Shown piece after piece: positions 39,201 to 50,642 of a DNA stretch of 64,000 nucleotides. Position numbers and translations under genes: made by a program. Source of the stretch: Lunularia cruciata (lineage: Eukaryota; Streptophyta; Marchantiopsida; Lunulariales; Lunulariaceae). Each line of letters opens with the position of its first letter. The stretch's first letter is position 1. The notes beneath the pieces were generated by a model. That model saw only the letters and a program-made list of their open reading frames with translations, had not been told where the DNA came from and did not search any database. Location: NCBI GenBank assembly GCA_948567375.1, contig OX419762.1, positions 14,824,001 through 14,888,000 on the forward strand, given 5' to 3'.

Positions 39201-40508
39201 TAGGTTTCACACTCAAATTTTGGTGCCCAAGGGAACACCTTCTCTTTCTTATATAGCCAAAGAGGATCTCCTCCAAAGATGCTCCACCAAAGGATTAGGT
39301 ACATGGATAGGTAACTTGTCAATGAGCTCCACCCTTAGATTACTTGCTTGGATGGGTGATATGTCTATCTTGATCCCATCTGGTTTCAACCAGATTGGAT
39401 CAACCAAGCTTTGAACAAAGAGAATATTCCTTTAGGAATCTTACAATCATATAGATGAGCTACTATTGGAAAGCTCTTGGCAAGACAAACCAAAGGGGAA
39501 GGAAGGCCAACCGTAATTTTGTGTAAGGGAAAGAGGAGTGAATTTGCACATTTTTGAGGCCTAATTCATTTGTTTAAGCCTTCAAAATTACCTCAAAAGT
39601 TTTTAGGCCTATTTTGGTTTTTGCTCTATTAGTAAAGTGCTCTTTTGGTGATACCTCTACTTGATCTACTTTGTCCTTTATGTGTACCATCCTTCCAGAT
39701 GTCACCAACCCAAATTCTACCTTTAGATCATATGTCTAGCTATTGATTCTAAAGTCTTCAAACTTTGGTGATACCTCTGTCTGATCTACTTAGTCCATCA
39801 TGTATAACATCCTCCCATATATTACCAAACCAAATTTTGTCTTTAGATCATGTGTCTAGCTACTAGTATTACAACACTACATTCTCTTTTTTTTTCTTAA
39901 TTTTGGCCAAGATCTACTTGTTCTAGATGCTTTTCTTGCTCCTCTTCCATCTCATGTCACTCATACTTCCACTTTCTTTACTACCATATCTCATTCCTTC
40001 CAACAAGCCAAATCTCATCTCCTTGTTGCTCAAAATTGTTAGAAATAATATGTGAACCACCATCATTGTGATCTCACATTTCAACTTGATGATAAGGTCA
40101 TGCTCTCCTCTAGTAACCTACTCCTCCTACTTGATACCCAAGTCTATAAATTTTTTTCTTAATTAGATAGGACACTTTGATATCACCCAAAACATTTCTC
40201 TTGTTGCTTATCGACTTGCATTGCTTTGCTTTGTCATATCCGCATCCACCTTATCTTTCATGTTTCCAAATTGAACCCTTTGTTTCTAATACGTCTTCTT
40301 TTTTCTCTTGTGTCTAACCTCCTCCTCTTCTCGTCCTTATCAATGATCATGAGGAGTATGAATTTGATCGTATCCTTACGCGTCGCTACATTCAATGCGG
40401 CCATCAACAACAAAGTATAAAGTCCTCTAGAAAGGGTATCCCTTTCATGATATCACTTGGAAGTCTCTTTCTCATCTCAAAAATACACAAATGGCCATCC
40501 AAGAATTT
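36250..40508 (+). pseudogene. Chromovirus family 2 protease-RT-RNase H-integrase-chromodomain
   Basis: Plus-strand order: protease remnant 36,410-36,700 (LVDFGSSKN-like and DIILGISFW); RT 36,941-37,570 (KTAFCTRYGHFEWRVIPFGL near 37,378, VIFLDDILFYS near 37,500); RNase H 37,849-38,310 (VDFDASNFTIGVLLQ); integrase zinc-finger region near 38,590-38,690; and integrase core from 38,732 (TKEGHTTIMVFMNKLSKQIH) to about 39,157. A solo LTR (39,158-39,873) interrupts the core. After it the integrase resumes and ends in a chromodomain near 40,336-40,508 (HEEYEFDRILTRR, KGYPFHDITWKSLSHL). Frameshifts and stops abound. The 5' part including most of gag is missing. Confidence 0.8.
39158..39873 (-). repeat. 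Solo LTR of Gypsy family 1 inside the chromovirus integrase
   Basis: 716 bp, with LTR ends TGAAATATTC (decayed TGTAATACTC) and AGTATTACA. It is flanked by GCACT (39,153-39,157) and ACACT (39,874-39,878), a 4/5-matching target-site duplication. The host reading frame (FAYNNSKHAST) is interrupted here and picks up afterwards. It contains a tandem internal duplication of about 110-120 bp. Confidence 0.85.
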
Positions 40509-40556
40509 AAAACTTCAATGATGATGATGAGGACATCACCAACAAGAGGTGGAAGA

Positions 40557-41250
40557 ATATATAATAATATGGAATTTATCAACGAGTCAATCAAAGCTAA
40601 TAAAATAACAAATATGCAAAATTAACCTAGAATATTTTAGAAGTATCTAGGAAGTTACTTGGTTCTTCCTAAGTATTGGATAATATGCATGCCAAGTGGT
40701 GACTTCTATGAATAAGTTTCTTGGGAAGTTTCAAGAGTAGTTTAGCTTGACTCCAAATAGACAATTGTAAAATGAGAGTTTTTAAGAAACTTCTCACTAA
40801 CTTAGCTTGCACTCCAAATAGGTAGTTTTTAGGATGAAGTTTCTTGGGAAACTTCATCCTTGTTTGCCAAGTATGCAACTTCTAGAAAAAAAATTCTTGA
40901 AGCTTCTCAGTTAACTTGATTTACATTCCACTAAAATAACTTGAATAAACTTTTTGAAAACCTTCTCAAGAGCCTTGTATACCCTCTATAAATAGCAAAA
41001 TTTAAATTTATGCTAGGCATAAATTAGTAGTTATATAGGAGTTATAGAAGTTTTCTTCATTCAAGAATCCCATTGTGATCTTTCATTTTCTATTCTCCTA
41101 TTTCTCTATTTGATCTTTAACAAATTTGTTTAGATTGGTGTTCAAGCATTGCATTTAAATTCTTTTTCCTTCTAGAAATGTTGTATATTTCTCCTTGATA
41201 ATATTGGAAATGATGATCAAATGGACCAGGAGTGCATGTTATGATGACAA
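40557..41250 (+). repeat. Putative 3' LTR of chromovirus family 2 (approximate)
   Basis: It follows a purine tract (AAGAGGTGGAAGAA, 40,543-40,556) and resembles the minus-strand LTR at 23,726-24,505, including GAAGTTTCTTGG-type repeats and TGTGATCTTTCATT. The far end was not located. Confidence 0.4.
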
Positions 41251-42560
41251 GTCAAGTTGCTCATTATTTCCTTATGCGATACAAAGAATACTAAAAACAA
41301 GTATGGAAGGTACCAAAGTTTGGGCCAACACATGAGCTCAGACTCGTAGTAACAAATCTACATACAACCTCTGATCCATAAGTTCCATTATTAGGCACCC
41401 GATGTAATCCCAAAGAAGAAAAGGAAAAGTACATCATTGTGGGTGTGGAGGAGCCATGGTGTTTTTCATCGTGTCATTTTCTTGTCATCCTATATGGTCA
41501 TCTACTAGATCAATGATAAAATGGCACAATCATGTGTTCTAGCCAAAAAGCTTTCTTAACCTTGGAGATAAGGTTATCACATCTCGTTGTGGAAATATGA
41601 AAGTGCTACAGGCAAGGAAAGCACCAAGAAAATACTTGCATGGTGGCCTGGTTAGTGCAAAATACTCTCTTTCATATAAAATATATTTGACTTCTATTGA
41701 ATTGTTGGAACAACTAGCCTAGACCGTCATAAACTCCTTCCCAATATTATCTTGTTGGATGAACATTAATCCAAGCTCCAATGTACTCCAATCAATATGA
41801 ACTTGGAATGGTTTTACTCTAATTAATCTTTTGAAAATAAAGGCAAATGTAAATCTCTCCTTGTACTCTAAAAAAATCTCTCTGATCTGTCCGATACCAT
41901 TCTTGTGTAAATTTGATTAGTTTTGTCCAAACTTAACAATGACATTACATGCTCTAGTATATAGATGATAGAAATTTGCTAACCCAAAGATACTTGCACT
42001 CTTTACTCATATACAAAAATATATCAAAAATATACATTGACTTTCACTTTGGTCTATTGAACACCAAGTCTACCAAAGTAGATAGGTGACCCAAATAGTT
42101 AACCTAGATAGGAAGAAATTTTCACTTTTCAAAATATAATCTGAATCTATAAGATCTTGTGTCTTGAACATTTCTAATATATATATTTTATATTTTTTCA
42201 AATAATATTATAGAACATGTCATAAATATAATACCAAACAAAATTCAATACTATAAGATTAATATGTATATCTTTTTACACTCAACAAAATATTTATTTA
42301 ACACATGATAAAAAACCCTCATTTATATAATATATCTTTATAGTAAAGATCAATAACTTCAAAGTTATTTTGGGTTTGTATTTTCTTTGATTGGTGGTTG
42401 ATATTCATCCTCAAATATCTAAAATATTTATGACTTTTGTATGCCCATTGACATCATATATCTCCTCAAGGGAAAAACATAACATACCAATCAACCCTCT
42501 TCTATGACAAACTTTCCTTTAAGGTCTAAGGACAATGGTAAGATGTGACGCCAGCTCAGT
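41250..42560. other. AT-rich sequence without recognisable genes
   Basis: No frame longer than chance, no RT, integrase or LTR motif, and strong AT richness around 42,150-42,330. It is probably old transposon debris at the edge of the TE nest. Confidence 0.4.
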
Positions 42561-43409
42561 GTCTGTTTAGTCCTTAAAATGTTGAATCTTTTGTAGTCAA
42601 GACTGTCTGTTTACTCCTTAAAATGTTGAACCTTCTGTAGTCAAGACTATCAGAAGGTGACAAGGTTACGTTAGTGCTGCAATTGTGACTCCAGATTGCC
42701 ATTACCATCTTTGTGAAGTTATGTGTGTTGTAAAAAAATACTACGGACCATCCTATATCGCACAAAAAATCTATGATAAGAAGAGATGCACTCCATCGGA
42801 ATGATTGATTGGAAGGTGGAAGGATTCAATGCGTTCCAGTAGCATAGAATTTTATTCCCAAACAGTATTTGCATTCACAAATTTCACACCGAACCCCGCA
42901 AGTTTAGGATCTGTTCTCACTGCCAATTGCGACAAAACATTACGAATCAATGACTCGTACTCGAGCAAACGGCATTACAGCTCTTGCAACTGTCCCACTG
43001 GGACAGCGTACGCAAAGATCCAACTGCGATTCATACTCAAGCAAACCCACTGACAAGCTCTCGTCATTTGGACAGAGACACAGCGAGCCAACAGCAACGT
43101 CCTATTCTGGCAATCCGATTAAAAAATACTGCTTGGATGTGTTGCCTTGTGTTGCTTGAATGTGTTGCACGAATCAGTACACACTGTTTAACTCGTCCAG
43201 CTGTTAAATTTCCCTGCCCCAAGCAGAGATGAGTCTGCAACCCCACGGTAGAGATAAACTGCTTAGTTCGTACTTACTGCAGCGAAAATCTGCATAAATC
43301 TGGAACTCCTGTTCAGGACATACTAGAAATAGTAGGTGAAATTCGCTTGTAGAAACGAAGGTTTTGTTCTTACTGCTTTGATTAGTTGGTCTCCCCTCAA
43401 GGGGGAGGG

Positions 43410-43606
43410 TGGGCTGCGCCGACCAAGGAAGTAGTGCAATACCAAGGCGATGCTGGCGGAACCGAGTCAGCAAGCTGACCCTTTGGCCTCGCACCCGTGA
43501 AAGAAATTAAATTAATATCGTGAGGGTCGATGACCGTCGTATCAGATATTAAACTGATAAGAACAGATACTACACTTGATCTTAGCCAAAAGGCCGAGAA
43601 AGGTAT
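43410..43606 (-). ncRNA. U2: U2 snRNA (A1)
   Basis: Spliceosomal U2 snRNA, which pairs with the intron branch site. The minus strand starts ATACCTTTCTCGGCCTTTTG, carries the branch-site pairing GTAGTA, a TAATTTCTTTCA Sm-like site and the stem-loop IV loop TTGCACTAC, and ends GGCGCAGCCCA at 197 nt, the usual plant size. One substitution (GACGGTCATCGACCCTC) unpairs stem IIb. A promoter and a 3' hairpin (43,391-43,407) are present. Confidence 0.93.
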
Positions 43607-43631
43607 ACATTCCTGGCTACGGCCGGGGGAG

Positions 43632-43680
43632 TATGAATCGCAGATACACTCACGATCCTTGTCCGGCTTATGGGTTTACG
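43632..43680 (-). promoter_or_regulatory. U2 A1 promoter: TATA-like box and upstream element
   Basis: On the minus strand CGTAAACCCATA (43,669-43,680) lies 31 nt upstream of a TTCATA box (43,632-43,637), which is 25 nt before the U2 start. The same spacing occurs in all eight genes. Confidence 0.7.
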
Positions 43681-44225
43681 TCCTACGTCAGGGCACCTCC
43701 TTGACAGGAAATTGTTCATTGACTAGTGCTCACAAGATGTCCATGAAGCCATGAAAGCTAAGTTAGTGTGGACCATCCTAACGTAATCACTCCATTCGAT
43801 CTAGGCTTTGAGATATACAGGGCATGCTTCCAGGGAAACTGCATACCACGGACGAAGTTCGCTGTCACGACAGATTTGTTCCTTCACACGAGGAGGAGAT
43901 AAGATAATCTGCGTAGGCTGTAGGAATAAGTGCTTGGGTGTAAAACTGGCTCACATCTAGCAGCGCCACATGATGATACAGGTAGTGAACACACTAGTAC
44001 AGCACCAGGAAAATCATGTACCATTCTATATTATCGGTCAGAATTTGGAGGACTAGCCAGGAATCTACACTAGCCTTCAATAACAGGCGATATCTTTCAC
44101 CCCTTAGTTTTGGAAGATGGTTTATTCTTCAAGTTATGAAGACTGATCTGTCCGGAGATTCCAGCAGGTTTGGAGTTTGTTGAGTACGAACTTTCTCTGT
44201 TTTTGGTAAGGGACTGGAGCAGACA

Positions 44226-44385
44226 TGCTGTTTGCTTATGTGGGTCTCTTTTCTGTAAAGAAAGGGGGGCAGCAATGCTGCTGTAAATTGGGAAAACGTC
44301 GAGGCCGAGACAGCAAGCTGTTGGCCTTGCATCCGTGGGAGAAAAAAGATCACTTGATCTTATGAACCAAGAGGTAGAGCAAGAT
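44226..44385 (-). pseudogene. U2 snRNA pseudogene
   Basis: Fragments of U2 are recognisable in order on the minus strand: a decayed 5' end, AAGATCAAGTG near 44,350-44,360, then directly the 3' stem part (CAGCTTGCTGTCTCGGCCTC). The middle third, including stem II and the Sm site, is deleted. It sits inside a spacer that resembles the D-type 3' flank, not at the normal U2 position of that spacer. Confidence 0.7.
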
Positions 44386-44737
44386 TAGAAATTAGATATC
44401 TCCTGATTAAAGCCTCGGCCATGAACATTTGTTCAAGTTCGCACCTTTGCACGACGGACTACTTTGAAAGCCATTATGCTACATGAACACCAAAGCAGAT
44501 GGATTTATACCGATAGAAACTATTTGGAAAGTTGTCGACCAACTTCTCTTATGCAACCAGCAGCATGATGGAGATGAGCGCATACATGTGAGGTTTCACA
44601 AACGAGAGTGGCGATTCACTTAGTCTGCCAAACGAAGTGACAGCACTACTGTGAAGTCCAAATACATGGAGCTGTAATTCTCTGAAGCTTTTTTGGAATG
44701 CTCGTTTGTTTGCGTTGGTTCTCCCTTCGCAGAGGGT

Positions 44738-44934
44738 TGGGCTGCGTTAGCCAAGGAAGTAGTGCAAGACCAAGGCGACACTGGCGGAACCGAGACAGCA
44801 AGCTGACCCATTGGCCCCGCACCCGTGAAAGAAATTAGATTAATATCATGAGAGTCAATGACCCTCGTATCAGATATTAAACTGATAAGAACGGATACTA
44901 CACTTGATCTTAGCCAAAAGGCCGAGAAAGGTAT
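44738..44934 (-). ncRNA. U2: U2 snRNA (B1)
   Basis: Full 197-nt U2 with a consensus 5' end and GTAGTA. It differs from most copies by TATCCGTTCTTATCAG (a C for T just after the branch-site pairing region) and a G-U-tolerated change in stem IIb. The 3' hairpin is at 44,723-44,736. It is followed by the same promoter layout as the other copies. Confidence 0.93.
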
Positions 44935-44960
44935 GCTCCTCCATATGAAGTCTGGAGGAC

Positions 44961-45009
44961 TATGAAATTCGGATTGAATCCCATTTCTTGGCCGGTGTAT
45001 GGGTCTATT
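44961..45009 (-). promoter_or_regulatory. U2 B1 promoter: TATA-like box and upstream element
   Basis: AATAGACCCATA (44,998-45,009), then 31 nt, then TTCATA (44,961-44,966), 26 nt before the U2 start. Confidence 0.7.
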
Positions 45010-46026
45010 TGCTTTCCGGGTCTCTGGTCATCATGCAGTCCGCACAATCACATCATTCGTAATCGGAATAACGCTGAACTCTACTTCCAGTCTACAGTGG
45101 CGAAACTCTACCAGTTGACAAAATCCAGACGGAAGGACTGACAATGGTGCGAATGTGGGTGATGTATCAATGATGGTAAATACACAAGTACAGTCGGGGT
45201 GGGACGATGAAGTTGAGCGGTTTAGTATATGGACAGGCACGCAAGAAGAAACTTTCAGGTTCGTATGTATGCAAATCCTAAAAGGAAAAAGCTTTAGGGT
45301 GTGCTCTGGAGGGGGATAGGCTCAGCCAGCAATTCAAAGTGAAGTTCATGGTCAATGCGTCCAGAGGTTTGCGAAACAGCTCAGCCAACTCGATTGATCG
45401 CTTCCTTGCCAGACGGAGCCGCCTGATAAATAATCCAAGAATCGGATTTGCCAGGGCATATCAATAAAGAGACCAAGTAGATGTCCGCTGGCTCAAAACG
45501 GAGGATGTGTGAGCAGGAAACGAAATTGATGGAGGCTTGAGGAAGACATTACAAGGGAACGGAAGTCGATCCTGCTCACGAATCATAAGCTTGATCTATT
45601 TCCTGTCGCACACAGACCTCAATTCCTTCATAAGCTATCTAGGAGATTTTGGTCCGGTTTGATTCTCCTCACCTCCACCACCATGATAAACGACGCATTG
45701 ACCATAAGCGTGATTTTATATTCTGTGACACACAGAATTTGATCCCCTTCATGAACTACTTACGAGATTTTGGTGCAGTTTGGTATTCCTAACTTCCAGG
45801 TGCATGATAAACGACGCACTGGTTCTGTTTGTACAAACTCCTAGATGGAGAAGATTTCTCAGGATTTACGAGATGAACATCTTTGCTTCATCGGGAACTC
45901 CACATAGCAGTGAGTACTTCGAGGAACTGACCTGCAATTCAAGTTGAGAGGATTACTCCAGACTAACGTGACGAACCTGTGATTCGACGGGAAGTCCACG
46001 GCAGTGACACGAGGGACTGATCTGCG

Positions 46027-46288
46027 TGTTATGTTTGGCTTGCTATAAGTGACTTGCCTGATCAAGAGCAAGAGCAAAACTTGACTGATGGAAACTCTTT
46101 ACAGTATCATGCGATATATATTCAGTCACTTCTAAGGTTGAGTATTAAAGTGACTAGATATCTTGAGTGGTCACTACTCATGAAGTCACGCAGGTCTATA
46201 TTCAGGAGTTTAGACAGTGACAGAGTGACTATCCCTGTGTTTGTATATATATACATATGTGCAATGAAAATAAAGGGTTCGAAGGCTA
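46027..46288 (+). repeat. Truncated 5' LTR of the Copia element
   Basis: It matches the first part of the 3' LTR (49,765 onward) up to AAAGG-TTCGAAGGCT and then changes abruptly into late gag sequence. Confidence 0.85.
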
Positions 46289-46311
46289 TATGGGAAGGAT
46301 GATATAAACTG

Positions 46312-49300
46312 TTGGAGGTCTTTTCAGCATTATTGTCCAATGAGATGCGAAAAAGACCCAACCAAGAAAAGACAAATTCAGATGCTCTATTTATCAGAGG
46401 AACGACAAGAGAGAGAGAGATCAGATCAGGAGTAAATCAAGATCCAAGTCTAGAACTGGAGGTTTCAAAGGCAAGTGCTGGATTTGTGGGAAGGTTGGAC
46501 ATTTCAAGAAAGATTGTAACAACAAGAGGCTTGAGTCCAACAAGGATAAAGGTCAACTTTCAGATCAAGCAAGCATTGCTGAGTCATCTGGAGTTGTGGA
46601 TGATGTTCTATGTGTTACCCAAGACAAAGATCAATTTGAGGAGTCATGGATATTGGACTCAGGTTGCTCTTACCATATGTATCCAAATAAGGAATGGTTT
46701 CATGAGTACAAATCATTCAATGGAGGATCTGTAATAATGGAGAACAACATGGCTTGTAAAGCTATTGGCATTGGTACAATACGCATTAAGATGTTTGATG
46801 GTATTGTGAGGACTCTTGCTGATGTGAGGCATGTTCCTGAGTTAAGGAAGAATTTGATATCACTAGGCACTTTGGACTCAAATGGTTGGAGGTGGGGAAC
46901 AGAAAATGGAACACTCAAGGTATCAAAAGGAGCATTGGTTGTAATGAAGGTCAAGAAGATAGGAAACCTTTATGAGCTTGTTGGAGAGACCATCACTGGA
47001 GGAGTGGCAAGTACTATTTCTGAAAATGAAGATCCCAAAGATCTTACTCAGTTATGGCACCTCCGGTTGGGGCATATGAGTGAAAGGGGTCTAAGTGAAT
47101 TGTCCAAGCAACAACTTCTGAAGGCCCTTAAAAGTTGTAAGTTAAAAGTCTGTGAGCATTGTGTAATAGGAAAGCAACGGAGGGTAAGCTTTTCCACAGG
47201 AGTTCATTGCACAAAGGGAATTTTAGACTAGGTGCATTTTGATGTTTGGGGCCCTGCACCTGTAGCTTCAAAATCTGGAGCATTATATTTTGTGTCTTTG
47301 GTTGATGATTACTCTAGGAGAGTATGGGTCTACACCATGAAGCAAAAATCAGAGGTCTTCTCTATCTTTAAACAATGGAAGGTGATGATGGAGAAACAAA
47401 CTGAAAGGAAAGTGAAATGTTTGAGGTCTGATAATGTTGGAGAATACAAATCTGGAGAGTTTGATAGATATTGTAAGAGTGAAGGGATAATCCATCACTT
47501 TACCATACCGAGTACTCCTCAACAAAATGGTGTGGCAGAGCGGATAAATCGTACACTCTTGAAGAAAGCAAGAAGTATGTTAAGCAACGCTGGATTGGAG
47601 AAGAGTTTTTGAGCAGAAGCTATAATTACGGCTTGTCATTTGGTAAACCTTTCTCCCTCTACTGCTATTGAGTGTAAGACACCTATGGAAAAATGGACAG
47701 GTAGGCATGTTGATTACTCTTCACTTAGAGTATTTGGATGCATAGCTTATGTTCATATTCAACAAGAACAAAGGACAAAGTTAGACCCCAAATCTAGAAA
47801 ATGTATATTCTTGGGATATGAGAAGGATACAAAGGGATATAGATTGTGGGATCCAGAAAGGTGTTGTCTTGTTGTGAGTGTGGATGTAGTTTTTGATGAG
47901 ACTAGTACAATGAAGACTATTACTATAGCAAAAGAAAAGAAAAAACAAATTCAGTCAGATTTTGTTAAGATAGATATTGATACTGGAAATGAAGACATTT
48001 CACCTCTTGTAGATCTACCAAGTGAACCATTAGAAGAGCAAAGCCTAGAGTGATTCATGAACATAGGTATCCAAATAGGGATAGAAGGCCTCCAAAGAGA
48101 TTTGATGATTCTTTTGTAGCTTATGCTCTTCTTACGGAGAATGGTGAGCCTTCTTCATATGAAGAGGCAATGCAAGATCAAGAATGTCAAAAATAGCATT
48201 GTGCAATGGAAGAGGAGATGAAGTCTTTGGCCAAGAACCAAACTTGTAGACTTGAAAAATTGCCTATGGGAAAGAAGGCAATTGGTTGCAGATGGATATT
48301 TAGGAAGAAGGAAGGACTTCCAAAATCAGGTGGAGATAGATACAAAGCAAGGCTTGTAGCAAAGGGTTACAGCCAAAAAGAAGGTATTGACTTCAATGAG
48401 ATTTTTTCACCAGTGGTAAAAATCTCTTCAATTTGTGCACTATTGGCAATAGTTGCATTGCATAACTTGGAGTTGGAGCAACTAGATGTTACAACTGCTT
48501 TTTTACATGGAGAATTGGAGGAGGAGATTTACATGCATCAACCTGAAGGTTTTGTGGTACCAAGGAACCAGAACTTGGTTTGCAGGTTACAAAAGTCTTT
48601 ATATGGACTAAAGCAAAGTCCAAGACTTTGGTACATGAAATTTGATACTTTCATGTTGAAGCAAGGATATAACAGAAGTGAATCAGATTGTTTTTTGTAC
48701 CTCAAGAAGCTACATGGACCTAGAGTATTTGATTTAATCATCTTGGTACTATATGTGGATGATATGCTGATTGCTACAAAGGATATGGTTGAGGTGGAGA
48801 AATTGAAAGCACAACTTGGTAAGGAATTTGATATGAAGGACTTGGGTTCTTCAAAGAGGGTACTTGGGATTGAAATCCATCGGGACAGGAGCAAGGGAAA
48901 GTTATGGATATCTCAAAGGAGATATTTGGAAAAATTACTTGCTCGGTTTGGCATGGAGAAAGCAAAACCAGTAAACACTCCAATGGCAAGTCATTTCAGG
49001 ATATCATTGGAGCAATGTCCATCAAATGAGGAGGAGAGAAAAGTAATGTCCAACATTCCTTATGCTAGTGCTGTTGGGAGTTTAATGTATGCTATGGTCT
49101 GCACTAGACCAGACATCTCATATGCTGTGAGCATGGTGAGTAGATACATGGCAAATCTGGGGAAACAACATTGGGAAGTTGTGAAGTGGATACTTCGTTA
49201 CTTGAAAGGGACTATAAATATTGGCATTAACTTTGATGTGGAGAAGGAACAAGAAGGAGGAATTACAGGGTATGGAGATTCTGATTTGGCCGGAGACTTG

Positions 49301-49735
49301 GATAAGAGAAGGTCTACAACAGGATTTGCTTTTACACTTGTTGGTGGTGCAGTAAGTTGGAAGTCTACTCTCCAATCTACTGTTGCTCTTTCCACTACAG
49401 AGGCAGAGTATATGGCAACAACCGAGGCTGCCAAGGAGGCAATATGGCTACAAAGATTAGCCAAGGATATAGGACTCCCTAATATGAAGTCCACACTCTT
49501 TTGTGATAGCCAAAGCGCTATTCACTTGGCAAAGAATCAAGTATATCATTCAAGGACAAAGCATATTGATGTGAGACATCATTTTATCAGGGAAGCTGTG
49601 ACAAATGGTGAAATCAATCTGCAAAAGATTGGCACAGAGGTAAACGCAGCTGATATGTTGACTAAACCTGTTCCTGTTGAGAAATTCAAGTTATGCATGA
49701 ACTTGATTAACGTTCAATGTTGCTCTTTGGGATGA
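46312..49735 (+). pseudogene. Copia gag (C-terminus)-pol
   Basis: In order: late gag (DVFSALLSNEMRKRP-like); zinc knuckle CWICGKVGHFKKDC near 46,475; protease WILDSGCSYHM near 46,650; integrase zinc finger WHLRLGHMSERGL...CEHCVIGKQ (about 47,055-47,180); the integrase D-D-E core (HFDVWGPA, LVDDYSRRVWVY, CLRSDNVGEY, TPQQNGVAERINRT); the GKP-type region; then one clean 509-codon frame 48,206-49,735 with RT (KARLVAKGYSQKEGIDF, TAFLHGELEEEIYM, VLYVDDMLIA) and RNase H (SDLAGDLDKRRSTTGF, TEAEYMA, KHIDVRHHFIREAV). Three nonsense changes are visible (47,229; 47,611; about 48,196) plus a frameshift near 48,050. The intact RT/RNase H suggests a fairly recent insertion. Confidence 0.92.
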
Positions 49736-49764
49736 TAAGGTGGATACAAGCAAAAGGTGGAGTT

Positions 49765-50214
49765 TGTTATGTTTGGCTTGCTATAAGTGACTTGCCTGAT
49801 CAAGAGCAAGAGCAAAACTTGACTGATGGAAACTCTTTACAGTATCATGCGGATATATATTCAGTCACTTCTAAGGTTGAGTATCAAAGTGACTAGATAT
49901 CTTGAGTGGTCAATACTCATGAAGTCACGCAGGTCTATATTCAGGAGTTTAGACAGTGACAGAGTGACTATCCCTGTGTTTGTATATATTGGTATACCCC
50001 TGTGTATATATTGTATATCCCTGTGTTTGTATATATATACATATGTGCAATGGATATAAAGGGTCAAAGGCTGGTGTGAGCCTGTTTCAGCCGTGGAGGT
50101 AGCTTCCGGGACAGGGAGTGAACCACGTTATTTACTGTTAGTCCTCTGATTTATGTTTAATGGGTCTTATGATGTGCTATTGCGAGAGGTCCCTTGGGAC
50201 TGTATTTTCTAACA
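49765..50214 (+). repeat. 3' LTR of the Copia element
   Basis: 450 bp, TG...CA ends. It contains a short tandem expansion of a CCCTGTGT-TATATA motif (49,970-50,040) absent from the other LTR copies, which explains its greater length. Confidence 0.9.
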
Positions 50215-50239
50215 CTGAGTTCATACCATATGAGTGGAC

Positions 50240-50642
50240 TGTTAGAAAATACAGTCCCAAGGGACCTCTCGCAATAGCACATCATAAGGCCCATTAAACA
50301 TAAATCAGAGGACTAACAGGAAATAACGTGGTTCACTCCCTGTCCCGGAAGCTACCTCCACGGCTGAAACATGCTCACACCAGCCTTTGAACCTTTATTT
50401 CCATTGTACATATGTCTATATATACAAACACGGGATAGTCACTCTGTCCTCTGTCTAAACTCCTGAATATAGACCTGCGTGACTTCATGAGTATTGACCA
50501 CTCAAGATATCTAGTCACTTTAATACTCAACCTTAGAAGTGACTGAATATATATCCGCATGATACTGTAAGGAGTTTCCATCAGTCAAGTTTTGCTCTTG
50601 CTCTTGATCAGGCAAGTCACTTATAGCAAGCCAAACATAACA
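50240..50642 (-). repeat. Solo Copia LTR, inverted
   Basis: Reverse complement of the 3' LTR next door (403 bp), flanked by perfect TGGAC copies (50,235-50,239 and 50,643-50,647). It is therefore an independent insertion reduced to a solo LTR, 25 bp from the end of the Copia element. Confidence 0.93.

Larger units (their letters stand above)
42673..43762 (-). repeat. Type A U2 repeat unit, copy 1
   Basis: Similar by eye along its whole length to 62,397-63,582, including spacer, U2 gene and promoter. The right edge is clear: both copies share ATGAAGCCATGAAAGCTAAG and then diverge. Confidence 0.75.
46027..50214 (+). mobile_element. Copia LTR retrotransposon with internal deletion
   Basis: It runs from a TGTTATGTTTGGC terminus at 46,027 to TTTCTAACA at 50,214, flanked by CTGCG and CTGAG (imperfect 5-bp TSD). 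Gene order protease-integrase-RT-RNase H is that of Copia. The 5' LTR is cut about 262 bp in and joined to late gag, so the rest of that LTR, the PBS and most of gag are missing. A purine tract (AAAGGTGGAG, 49,754-49,763) precedes the 3' LTR. It cannot replicate on its own. It interrupts the B1-C1 spacer of the U2 array. Confidence 0.9.

Noticed and set aside
43410-43606. Array considered as 5S rRNA or tRNA repeats
   Set aside because: No 5S or tRNA box A/box B structure; the sequence, length and conserved loops are those of U2.
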